Shown: piece by piece, positions 1 to 8,993 of the stretch
Numbering within the stretch: position 1 is the stretch's first letter
How the letters are laid out: every line of letters starts with the position of its first letter
DNA from: Chamaea fasciata
Lineage: Eukaryota > Chordata > Aves > Passeriformes > Sylviidae
Reading direction: 5' to 3'
Length of the DNA stretch: 64,000 nucleotides
Assembly: GCA_029207755.1 (NCBI GenBank)
Contig: JARCOQ010000016.1
Coordinates: 16,699,307-16,763,306 of the forward strand
Notes under the pieces: model-generated
The model's database searches: none
Told to the model about the DNA's origin: nothing
The model's input: the letters and a program-made list of their open reading frames with translations, nothing else
Position numbers and translations under genes: made by a program

Positions 1-379
1 GGGGTTTCTGCTCTTTGTCTTGCACTGACACCTCATCCTTTTCTTGACCCTCACCCTGCCTTAAGCCCATGTCCAGCATGAGCCTTGCCAGCCAAGGCTG
101 TCTACCTTGCACCGGGTCTTAGCCATTTCAGTCTTCATCAATTCCCAAGACATTCAAAAAACAGGAGAATTGTATTGATGCATTTCTCATGGAAGGAGGA
201 GATGACTCCAGTACAACTTATGAATAGGGGTGGAGACTCCCTAACAGAAAAACAATTTTACAACCTCTACTACTGACAGAACAGAAGTATGCATATGCAA
301 CAAACGGTCAAATGCACAAAAACTCCCCAACTTTCCAGATTTTCTTGGTACACTTTCCTGTCTCAAACTCAGCTCTATG

Positions 380-990
380 TTATTGCTTCATAGTTGTTCC
401 TAAAGCATTTCAATAGGGTTCTGTATATTCCTCCAGGAGAGGCTGCAGCACCTGCACCATGACCTCCCCATCTGGACCGCAGAGGCACAGGGCATACAAG
501 ATGCTGTTCTCTGCTCTCACTGCCAGCCACCGCTGGGACCCATAGATTGCCTCCAGCCTCTGGCGCAGCCAGGGCAGCATAGGGTCAAGAACATGCTCTT
601 CTTTTTGGAAAAGTTCTGCCCAGACCTTGGCAGCAGGCTACCCACAGCCTCTGCCCCTGCAGGCCCCTGCTCAGCTGGGGAAGGTGTCCCTTGCACAGGA
701 AGCGCTCCTGGGCGCTGGCAGCTGTTTCCATCCAGGAGGCCAAGAGATCTTTCTGCCTCTCTCTTGGTCTCTGGTGATTCTCCCTGGGGTGTGATGACAC
801 ACTCGAGGTATTTTTGTTCCCGCAGAGAAAACCTGGCAGACTCTATCAATCTTCTGCAGAGTGGGCACTCTGCTTTCTTCTCTGCCCAACGCAGCATGCA
901 GCCCATGCAGAATTCATGGCCACGGGGTATGGCATAAGCAACACCCTCTTGCTCATCATGACAAATGGGGCAGCTGCACTCTGTCCCCAT
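380..990 (-). pseudogene. RING-finger gene, unit 1 copy: frameshifted and missing a zinc ligand
   Basis: Encodes a C3HC4 RING domain next to the N-terminus, the hallmark of many E3 ubiquitin ligases. I choose the ATG at 990-988 because its context is good (GAGCCATGG) and it sits six codons before the first zinc Cys; an in-frame ATG at 1044 is an alternative. From that start the zinc positions are C7, C10, C23, H25, C28, C31, C42 and C45, but in this copy position 23 is Arg (CGT for TGT). The frame breaks after residue 125 and ends at 517, giving 157 residues, the last 32 unrelated to the unit 2 product. The unit 2 frame would resume and stop at 380. Domain layout and tail resemble avian small RING proteins annotated as Topors-like; that family name is from memory and tentative. 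Confidence 0.7.
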
Positions 991-1458
991 GGCTCTGTCT
1001 GTTCTCCGTGGCAATTCAGGGAGTCCTGAGAAGCTGCTCCCCATCACTGGCACTACCAAAGAATCTCACACACTGCAACAAAATGGAGAAACCTTGGTCT
1101 CTTCCTGTCCCAAGGAGCAGATGAAAAAATGCCCAAGCCCCTGGACAAGGATATCCTCCTGACTCCTCAAGCCCTAATGACCTTCTCACTACCACCCTGG
1201 GGAGACTCAGCCTTCAAGGTCTTACAGGCATGCTTGACAGGCTGTGACTTTCCTGAGAGCGTGGAAAGATGGTCTCGGGCAGCTGAAATCGTGTAGGGTT
1301 GAGACTCCTGTCTGTGAAAAACAGGTGTTGGGATTAAGTGGTTCAACAATTTGGAGGTCCTGAATTTTTAATTAAATCTCTGGAGGCTGGATTTTTCCTT
1401 TCTTTCTATCTTTTTTAAGTTCACTCTTGAATCAGAAAATGCTATTCATTGAATGCAG

Positions 1459-1466
1459 TTTTTATA
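1459..1466 (-). promoter_or_regulatory. TATA-like box upstream of the RING gene (CRE-like half site near 1535)
   Basis: On the minus strand, CCTTATAAAAACTGC lies about 470 bp upstream of the chosen RING start. About 75 bp further upstream is GCTGACGTGCGC, a CRE-type half site of the kind bound by CREB/CREM factors. The sequence between the TATA-like box and the ATG would hold a leader exon and a short intron ending at the acceptor near 1072. The same words occur in every unit, though units 3 to 7 have an extra base near the CRE-like site. The motif match is direct; use as a promoter is inferred. Confidence 0.3.
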
Positions 1467-1715
1467 AGGGGGAGGTTCTCTTCCAAAGTGAACGCTGTGG
1501 GCAAAAATTTAATATGGCCTTAGCAGGCACTGCGCACGTCAGCTGGGTACGCCGGTCAAGCATCACCTCCGCAGGTGATCTCTAGGGAAGAGTAGATGCG
1601 TGGCTTTGCTCCCCGCTGATGACTCTTAGGGGCTCTAAGAACCTATGCACCCTTGATGACCAGAGCTGCATAAGATATTGCAAGACACTTAAAGAGCAGA
1701 ATTGCCTTAAACACC

Positions 1716-3490
1716 AATCACAGAACCACAGAATCGACTAGGTTGGAAAAAAACCATCTGAGACCATTGAGTCAAACCTATGACTCAACACCACCTTGTC
1801 AACCAGACCACAGCACTAAAAGCCATGTGCTATCTTTGCTTAAACACCTCCAGGTGACTCCACCGCCTCCCAGGGAAGCCTATTCCAATGCCCAAAATCA
1901 CCCTTTCTGTGAAAAATCCTCTTCTCAATGTCCAGTCCCAACTTCCTGTGGTACAGCTTAAGACTTTGTCGGCTTCTCTTGCTGCTTGCCTGGGAGAAGA
2001 GACTGACCCCCACTGGGCTATACCCTCCTTTCGGGGACTTATAGAGGTTGGTACGCTCACCCCTGAGCCTTCTCTTCTCCAAGCTAAGCAACCCCAGCTC
2101 CCTCAGCTGCTCCTCATAAGACACGTGTCCCCAGACCATTCACTATCCTTGTTGCCCTCCTCTGGACCCATTTGAGCATCTCAACGTCCTTCCTAAACTG
2201 AGGAGCCCAGAACTGGACGCAGCACTCAAAGTGCGGCCTCACCAGTGCTGACTACAGGGGAAGAATGACCTCCCCGCTCCTGCTGGCCACACCATTCCTG
2301 ATCCAGGCCAGGATGCCATTGGCCTTCTTGGCCACCAGAGCGCACTGCTGGCTCACGTTCAGCTGCTGTCTCCAGTACCCCCAGGTCCCTTTTCTGCCTG
2401 GGCACTGTCCAGCCGCACCAACCCCAGCTTGTGGTGCTGCAGGGGCTTGCTGTGATTCAAAGGCACGACCTGGCACTTGGACTTGTGAAACCTCCCATTG
2501 TTGGATTCAGCACACCTATCCAGCCTGTCCAGGTCCCTCTGCAGAGTCCTCCTACCCTCTAACAGAGCAGTGCTTGCTCCCAGCTTGGTGTCATCTGCAA
2601 GGTGATCCCCTTGTCCGGATCATCAGTGAAGATATTTAAACAAGACTGGTCCCAACACAGACCCCTGGGGGGCTGCACTAAGTGACTAGCCCCCATCTGG
2701 ATGCAGGACCATTCACCTCCAGTCTCTGGGCCTGGCCATCCAGCCAGTTCTGAACACGGCTCCTGCCCAAGCTGTGGGCTACCAGCTTTTCCAGGAGTGC
2801 GCTACGGGAGATGGGGTAAGAGGCTTTGCTGAAGGCCAGGTATACAACATCCACAGCCTTCCCGTCATCCACCTGGCGGGTCAGCTGGTAACAAAGGGAG
2901 ATCAGGTTGGTTAAAGCACAACCTGCCCCTCCTAAATCCCTGCTGGCTGGGTCTGATCCCTCAGCTGTCCTGTAGGTGCTGCGTTATCGCACTTAAGATG
3001 ATCTCTTGTTTAACCTTACTGAGTACCAAGGTCAGGCTGACAGGCCTGTAGTTTCCCATGTGCTCCTTATGGCCCTTCTTATGGATGAGCATCACGTTGG
3101 CCAGCCCAGTCGTCTTGTTACCCAGGACTGATGGTAAATGATGGAAAGCGTCTTGGTGAGGTCTTCTGCCATCTCCTGCACCACCCTAGGATGAATCCTG
3201 TCTGGTCTCATCGACTTGTCAGCATCTAAGTGGCTCACATGGTCACTAACTACTTTCTCCTGGATAACAGGAGAGGCTGTTCTGTTCCCTGCTCCCCATC
3301 TACGAGTTCAGGAGGCCAGTTGCCTTGAGGACAACCCGTCTTTTTGTTGAAAACTGAAGCAAAGAAGATGCTCGGGACCTCAGCCTTTTCCTCATCTTTG
3401 ATAACTATATTCCCTCCCTTATGCAATAAAGATGAGAGGTTCTTGCCCCTCCAAGATGCATTAAGATTATTGAAAGGCTTTGCCCACTGT
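1716..3490 (-). mobile_element. CR1 LINE, 5'-truncated and decayed, unit 1
   Basis: The 3' end is at the left: AACCACAGAATC matches the CR1 terminal ATTCTGTG-type repeat on the minus strand. Minus-strand reading gives pieces of the CR1 reverse transcriptase C-terminal half in several frames: EEKAEVPSIFFASVF near 3385-3430, KAVDVVYLAFSKA near 2830-2870, [19 protein letters not shown] near 2270-2330, LRELGLLSLEKRRLRGE near 2050-2110. Stops and indels between the pieces show it is dead. The right edge is fuzzy because recognisable CR1 fades at about 3490. The insertion predates the tandem amplification, since all units carry it at the same place. Confidence 0.88.
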
Positions 3491-3991
3491 GACAAACTCT
3501 CCAAAGAAGCAACTGCTCATCGGCAGCAACTGAAGCTCCCCCTCCCTGAACATGCCTCTGTGAAACTTGGGCTGTCAGTTAACCCACCCGAGAGGAATGT
3601 GAGGTAGGATTGGATGCGCTCTCAGACTAGCGGGAGGAAAACGGATACTGGAGGAGCACTGATACTGGACAGAAAGAACCCACACTCAAAGCCAACAAAG
3701 CCACTCTGTTGAGAAGCAACTCTGAGTGGGTAACTGTAGCCAATGAGCATTGATTCCTTTGTTGGCTAAAATGCCTAAATAGCAAAAAGGTTTGAATGCC
3801 TGGGGGAACCACACCAGCAAGAAGACCAGGGTGAAGAAAAGATGCAAGAGGATGCTTTCTGGATCCAAGTGCGGTGATAGCTTTCTACTTCAACTGTCTC
3901 ACTCTTTCTCTCCCTCTGGCCCTCCTCTCTTTCCTATTTCTATCTCTCTACCTCATGCTTACTTTTAAAGAAAATCCATGCTATTGACTTC

Positions 3992-4028
3992 GGCACATGC
4001 CTCTTACCTTCAGGTAGAGGCATGTGTC
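3992..4028. other. Hairpin: 16-bp stem with one bulge and a 4-base loop
   Basis: GGCACATGCCTCTTACC is followed by the loop TTCA and then its near-complement. In unit 1 one base of the right arm differs (GTGTC). In the other units the arm reads GGTAGAGGCATGTGCC and pairs fully except for one bulged T. Copies lie at 13470, 22961, 32453, 41946, 51441 and 60901. No function is known; it might be a structured RNA segment or a palindromic scar. Confidence 0.6.
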
Positions 4029-4900
4029 AATAATCGGATCATAAAAGACGTGCTGGTACAACAGACTGCTGCTGTGAGGGGGTGAGATGTGCAATTGATC
4101 CTTGGCCCAGGGATTGGCACTGGAGAAGGCAGATGCAGCTCTTCCCTTCCCTGGAGTGTTTGTGCATTGGTCTTACACGCCACTCCTATGTGGAAGGGAG
4201 CAACAGAGGTTCGTCGATGTTCACGGATGGAAAAGAATGGCAAAAAGCAAAAGGGTCCAAAAAAACCTCACCGCTTTTTATTAACAAACTACACACTCAG
4301 CATGGCAATTGGTATATGTTTTGCCACTACCTTCTAATAATAAGACAGAAGACTAAAAGAAAAGAGGGAAGAAGAAGGGAAAGAGGAATCGGGTAGGAGA
4401 GGAAAGAAGATTAAAGTCCTGGGTCCAGCACCGATCCAGCCAACAGGTGTCCAGGGTCCTGAGAGAATGCCACCCGGCCTCTGTGGTGGTACATTTTTCT
4501 AGGTAAGTTTTCCCCATTCTGGGATTAGGTTCCTCACTCTTCGTACAAATGAGTTGGCATGTGCAGCCTAGTATTCTAGACTTTTCTGGAAATGGGCTGG
4601 GGGGCTTTGGGTTTGTTTTCTTTTTTTTTTGTGGTCTTGATTCTCCATCTATTGGTCTTGCTTGCTCCTTGACCCCACTCCTGCACTTAAGCTGTTCTTT
4701 ATGTTGTGTGGTCACTACAGACTGGAACAGGAACTTCAGCTCCAGAATGGGGCTGGCCTTCGTTCAATACAGCTCCCCTTTCCAGGCACATGCTGTTATA
4801 ACTCGTTTGCTTGATGGCTGTTGGTGTTCAGGGCATAGCAGTGCATGAACTCTTTACTGCTTAGGTTTCTACATGGGCCAAAAAACCCAGTTGCCATCTG

Positions 4901-5254
4901 ATGGGGACAAAAACCATCCTTAGGGCACAGAGCAGAATGAAGGGCTTCACATTTTTGATGACAGGGCAACATCTGCACCCTTCTTTTCTTTTCGCTTGTT
5001 TTCCTAGTGTTGTGTTTCTTGAACTTGTTTTTGCAAACTTAAGGTGCCAGATGCTACTCTTCCGCTGCAGACGTACCAATAGCTGTGGGGAAGGCATTGA
5101 TCTGTACGGAAGGGAGTGTGAAGCCAAATTCTTCCTAGATGAGTATGAAGGGATCCCTGAGTTCAGGGCTGCTTGGGCAAAATCAAGCCAGCGGGATTTT
5201 AGAGAATTTGGATGCAAATTTGTCGCAGAGCAGAAAATACAGATCTCCTTTTGA
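4901..5254 (+). other. Unassigned ORF, 117 codons (118 in units 3-5)
   Basis: The open frame runs antisense to and beyond the 3' end of the acrosin-like gene. The last 65 residues are Cys-rich and charged (RTNSCGEGIDLYGRECEAKF) and follow a possible splice acceptor (CTTCCGCTGCAG). Units 3, 4 and 5 have a 3-bp longer allele in it, which keeps the frame. I do not recognise a family. It may be chance: the N-terminal half looks like translated low-complexity DNA. Confidence 0.15.
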
Positions 5255-5266
5255 GTTTGCTTCCAA

Positions 5267-5282
5267 TTTAATTCCGTTTAAT
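5267..5282 (-). terminator. Possible polyadenylation signals (two ATTAAA) for the acrosin-like gene
   Basis: Two ATTAAA hexamers on the minus strand, at 5282-5277 and 5272-5267, lie 80-95 bases past the stop codon at 5362. ATTAAA is the commonest variant of the vertebrate AATAAA signal. The same pair is present in all units. No AATAAA is seen closer to the stop. Confidence 0.35.
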
Positions 5283-5361
5283 GCAATTCAAATTAATAGA
5301 ACTCAGAAGGAAAGGGTTGTGGTCTACTATAGCCTGAACTGCAGCTGGTCCATTTTGCCGT

Positions 5362-7621
5362 TCAAACAATTTTTCCCTTTAGGTACAGCAAGATCTCCTT
5401 CAGCAGATTAAAGAATTGGAGCAGCTTTGCCCGAGGAACTGGACAGGGTTGAGTTGGTCTTGGAGGTAGTGTCTGCAGGGGGGTTGAGGTGTAGGCTGGT
5501 GCTGGCGTAATTCCTGGTACTGGCCTTCTTCCCACTGTAGTCCGGATCCAGTCGTAGTAGTACTGAGTGGAGCTGGAGACTGCAGGCCGTTTAGGTCTAG
5601 CACAGCCTACTCCCCAGCTGGTCACACCAATTTGCCAGAAGAAGCCGGCATGCTTATCTTGGCAGACAAGAGGCCCCCCGCTGTCACCCTGGAGCAGAGC
5701 AGAGAGGATTAAGGTGCCTCTGTGTGCCCCTGTCAGCAGTCGGAGTTGGTTGCTTTACTCTCTTCAGCCCCTGCCAGAAGAACTGGACTCCTGGCTGAGC
5801 AAGGCCCTGCTCAAGTGCTGGAACCTGTAGAACCTCAGCACCCTTGGGAGCAGGTTGGGGGCCTGTCAGGTGAGGCTCTCTGTCTCCCCTGTGCTTGGAT
5901 GCTTCAGGGTTAGCATCTGGACCCCACAGAGCAAGGACCCACGGATGGGAAAGGGGGCAGAAGCTTCAGCGGCAGTGCAGAGCTGGGGCTGGGAGAGCAA
6001 CTGGTCAGGGAAAGCACACGCTGGGCTGTGCTTGGGTGCTGGGATGAGGCTGCCTACACTGCTGGGGGCTGGGGGACTCGGCATGCTCCTACCTGGCAGG
6101 TGCCAACGCCGCCCTGGCCAGCACACACGTGGAAGTCATAGATGTACCCATGCAGCCACTCACTACTGTTGCAGAGCTGGTTAGGGACCACTTGCACCTT
6201 GGCCTGCTGCAGGATATCTCTACCTGAAGCTGTGAGCAGAGAAAGGAATGAGCTCCCAGCAGCTCTTTGCCCGTGTGTTGAAGTTTTTCCCTAGAGGCTT
6301 GCTGGCCTCTAGAGAGGTGTTGGGAGTGCTGTGTCGCTGCTGTGTGGCATTGGGCAGCAGGCCAGGCCAGAGGCATATGTCCCACGGCCTAACTCTGCTG
6401 TCAGGAAGGCCCAGCCGTCTCTCCCTGGTGGGCCAAGCTTGCCCTCAGGGTCCAGATCCTTTATGGGAACTCACTCACATTTCACGATTCTGTCACCCCA
6501 GCCAGCAACGTAACAGTTTTTCAGCTCCGACACTTTCACTGCAGGACCAGGCAGGCAGGCGGTCTGAATGGTGGAGCTGCACTGGACTGGCCGATCCAGT
6601 TCCAGCAAGGCGATGTCGTTATACTCAAGGTCAGGGATGTATTTTTCATGAATAATCAGCCGCTTAATCCGGCGCACTTCCACACCAGGGCCCGACTGGC
6701 CCAACGAGGTGGCCCCAAGAACGATGGCCCACTCGCTGATGGGACTGGAAGGCAGATGGAGAGAGGGGTGAGGGCGAGTAGAATCACGTGCTGTAACACC
6801 CCAGCCCTTCCTGCCTTCTGCTTCCTGAGGCAGAGAGGAAAACAGCACTCCACAGAGTGAAAGTAGGCTTGAGCTATATTGAGCTGCAGGCTGCTAGGAA
6901 GCGGTGGCATGAACCCAGTCGTCTCCCTGAGCAGTCTCTCAGCTGGGCCCTGCAATGTCCTGGCACTAGGCACATGCAAGGAAATGGGATGGGAATAGCA
7001 TGCACTGGTGGTGTGGGGATATCCCTGTGCCCGGGTCCGACTTACTTTGTGATGTTGACAAAGCAGTGGGCAGCTGAGAGCAGCCACTTTGCGCTGATGA
7101 GGGTCCCTCCACAGATATGCACAGATACCGGTGGTTTCCAGACGCAGCGGATACTGGCGATCCCAGCCCAGGCCCCAGACCCTGGCATGACATCTGTGCC
7201 ACCCACAACGCGTGATGAGCTGAAGGTAGTACCCATGGGCCGCAGCCCACAAGTCTGTCTGGAAGCAGAAAGTCGTTAGTGTCCCATGAGAAGGCCTGCT
7301 GCTGTGCTGAAGGTCAGCCAGCTTCCCTCCTCACAAGGCTCTGGTTGCAAAGCCAGCAGGGAGCTGCCTGGGATGTCCACATGTTTGCCCATTTCTGCTT
7401 TAGCCCCTTAGACAACTGGTGCCAGCAGCCTGGCCAGTGGTGATAAACGGAGACTCCCACCTACTTTGGGAACTGCTGTGGCCACAGGTGGCAAGCGGGC
7501 ACCCACAGGGAAGCCCCTAAGCCTTTGCCCGGGCCCCCAAAGAGCCTGAGGCTACTTACCCACAGGCGCCATGTGCAGGCCCGCACAGAGCCAGTAGGAT
7601 GAGGATGCACAACAAAATCAT
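5362..7621 (-). CDS. Acrosin-like serine protease, unit 1 copy (5 exons, 334 aa)
   Basis: Coding exons, in order of transcription: 7560-7621, 7046-7258, 6479-6744, 6093-6229, 5362-5688; all introns are GT-AG and the total is 335 codons including stop. Human acrosin also has five exons. Residues 1-18 form a signal peptide ([18 protein letters not shown]). C20 and C24 match the two acrosin light-chain cysteines and would pair with C147 and C155. Zymogen cleavage is expected at R37-V38 (SSSR-VVGG). The triad is H85 (SAAHC), D135 (YNDIALLEL) and S229 (GDSGGPL). N-glycosylation sequons lie at N89 and N201. After the protease domain comes a short Pro-rich stretch and the helix [18 protein letters not shown], as in acrosin tails. 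Oddities: trypsin position 189 is Gly (G223), 226 is Ala (A262), and C59 has no obvious partner. This copy has V60 where others have I60. In the family the enzyme sits in the sperm acrosome and acts at fertilisation. Confidence 0.93.
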
Positions 7622-7700
7622 TGCCGTCACAGCTGCAAGTCAGCTGCAAGGAGAGAGAGCTTGACACCTCCAGGGCAGCTGCCAACGTAATGCCAACAGA

Positions 7701-7742
7701 ATTTGCATGGCCGCAGTGCCCTCGGCCCTAGGCCTGATGTCA
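7701..7742 (-). promoter_or_regulatory. Upstream region of the acrosin-like gene: octamer and CRE-like motifs, unit 1
   Basis: Reading toward the gene on the minus strand, TGACATCA (7742-7735) is one base from the CRE consensus, and ATGCAAAT (7708-7701) is a perfect octamer motif. They lie 80-121 bp upstream of the start codon. No TATA box is seen, which would suit a germ-cell CRE-driven promoter; that is inference. Unit 2 keeps the octamer. Units 3 to 6 read AAGCAAAT there because of clustered changes (atttgcatgg to atttgctttg), so the site is lost. Confidence 0.35.
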
Positions 7743-7816
7743 CAGAGGGACTGGTTCCATGTTCCAGACACGGTGCTGGCCGCTGCAGGCAGGGGGGAAG
7801 GGCAATTTAGAGGCCT

Positions 7817-7995
7817 AAAACCACAGAAAGGTCTGGATTGGAAGGTACCTTAAGGACTGACTAGTTTCAAACCCCAACCATGCACACAGAGGCCTTCCAC
7901 TACACCAGGTTGCTCAGAGTCCCATCCAAGCTGGCCTCAAATGGTAAAAGGAATGGGGCATCCACAGCTTCTCTGGGAAACATGTGCCACTCTTG
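7817..7995 (-). mobile_element. CR1 LINE 3'-end fragment, unit 1
   Basis: The stretch from AACCACAGAAAGGTCTGG through GGTTGCTCAGAGTCCCATCC and GGGGCATCCACAGC to TGTGCCACTCTTG matches the CR1 3' untranslated end on the minus strand. It is a separate, older insertion from the long CR1 in the same unit, on the same strand, close upstream of the acrosin-like promoter. Confidence 0.85.
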
Positions 7996-8252
7996 TGCTA
8001 ATGATACAAGATTTTGCTTGACATCCAAAACTACAGAATTGGCAGTAACAACAATTCAAAGCAACACACATTCTGATTTTTAAAAAGTTTGTGACATTGC
8101 AGGACTACTACTGTAGCAATCCACATCACTCACTAATCTCCTTGGGGCTATATGGGCACTGCATAAGATCTTCTTCAGGCTAGCTGTGCTAGCCGTTCTG
8201 AGAGAAAGTGGCATTGTTTAGCAAGACCGCCTTTTTCCAGACCTTTTGTGAC

Positions 8253-8284
8253 TTTTTTTTTTTTCTTTTTTCTTTTTTTTTTTT
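8253..8284. repeat. T-rich tract of variable length
   Basis: A nearly pure T run with two C interruptions. Its length differs by a few bases between units (copies near 17731, 27225, 36718, 46210 and 55702), which accounts for part of the unit length differences. It is followed by AAATTTCAG, so it can also read as a long polypyrimidine tract before a plus-strand splice acceptor. Confidence 0.7.
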
Positions 8285-8591
8285 AAATTTCAGGCCATTT
8301 AAGCGCATAATTTAGCTAAATGCATCTTCCTTAGAGGGATCCTGCCTTTAAAAATGGAAGTGTGGGAGAAGAAAGCAGTCTATCCTTATGCAGAGGTGAA
8401 ACAGGTGTTTCTCTTCCATGGCTCTGGGCAAGCCTGCACAGACCTAAGGGTAAGGGCCTAGCCCAGTGTTTATGGCTGACCTGGTACACCCCTGATGCCC
8501 GCTTTGACTGTGAGCATGATAGTCACAGTAACAGGATGGAGTTTTGTCTTCTAATCCCAGGTGGGTAGAGCTCATCCTCAGGACCACGTAG

Positions 8592-8683
8592 GATGACCAA
8601 CACATCCTTCATGACTCGTTCTCTGAGCTGGATGAGATCTGTATGAAAGAGGCTGAAGATGCCGAGTGCAAAGAAATGGCAAG
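8592..8683 (+). other. Possible exon of an unrecognised plus-strand gene
   Basis: Bounded by ACGTAG and AAG/GTAAAT. It reads open for 30 codons plus 2 bases, with an acidic, coding-looking product (HDSFSELDEICMKEAEDAEC). The upstream acceptor is poor and lacks a pyrimidine tract. A better acceptor (TCTTCTAATCCCAG) lies 30 bp upstream, but from it the frame meets a stop. This may be a remnant of a gene broken before the amplification. Family not recognised. Copies occur in units 2 to 6 at the same place. Confidence 0.2.
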
Positions 8684-8915
8684 GTAAATCCCTGCTGCCG
8701 GCTGCGATGGGAGAGAAGTACCCATGCTGGCAATACCCTCGGGCTCTGCCTTCTGCTCTCTGGAACACTTTCTGCAGCTGCTGATGGAAGCAGCCTTCTC
8801 CTCTTGCCAGCCCAGAGCTTTAGCAATGCAATTGGAGACCTGGAGCTGAAGAGGAGATGAATGACAGTATCAAGTGAAGGATCATGCCCTATGTGGCTAC
8901 TCTCTCCTTGCACAG

Positions 8916-8993
8916 CCTCTGAACTGAGGAGCTGCACCACAAATGAAAGGATGCTGCTGGACAATTGTGCCAACAGCATCAAAGACACTGAAG
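8916..8993 (+). other. Second possible plus-strand exon, 78 bp
   Basis: Bounded by CTCTCCTTGCACAG and GAAG/GTAACG, both good splice-site matches. It reads SELRSCTTNERMLLDNCANS then IKDTE in one frame. Its phase does not join directly to the candidate exon at 8592-8683, so a middle exon would be needed. Both are open and unchanged in all six units that show them. I cannot name a family. Confidence 0.22.

Larger units (their letters stand above)
3491..5361. other. Spacer between CR1 and the acrosin-like gene
   Basis: No recognised gene. It holds a pyrimidine-rich stretch (3898-3960), the hairpin at 3992-4028, purine-rich and T-rich tracts (4350-4400, 4615-4632) and the unassigned plus-strand ORF at 4901-5254. 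The right end should contain the 3' untranslated region of the acrosin-like gene. The equivalent spacer recurs in every unit. The open frames on both strands here are short and carry no motif I recognise. Confidence 0.5.

Noticed and set aside
1716..3490. CR1 as an active retrotransposon
   Set aside because: It is 5'-truncated, its reverse transcriptase is split across frames with stops, and it sits at the identical place in all units, so it was copied with the unit and did not jump.
3610..3870. Possible LTR-like segment in the spacer
   Set aside because: I could find no paired terminal repeats, primer-binding site or retroviral coding sequence nearby.
4353..4715. 120-codon minus-strand open frame
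   Set aside because: Composition follows low-complexity T-rich and purine-rich DNA, there is no motif, and in units 4 and 5 it is shortened to 108 codons.
6656..7252. 198-codon minus-strand open frame and the 135- and 140-codon plus-strand frames across the protease gene
   Set aside because: They overlap acrosin-like exons 2 and 3 in other frames or on the other strand and run through introns. The spliced acrosin frame with catalytic motifs explains the sequence.
8170..8200. Short palindrome GGCTAGCTGTGCTAGCC
   Set aside because: Only a 7-bp stem; easily expected by chance.
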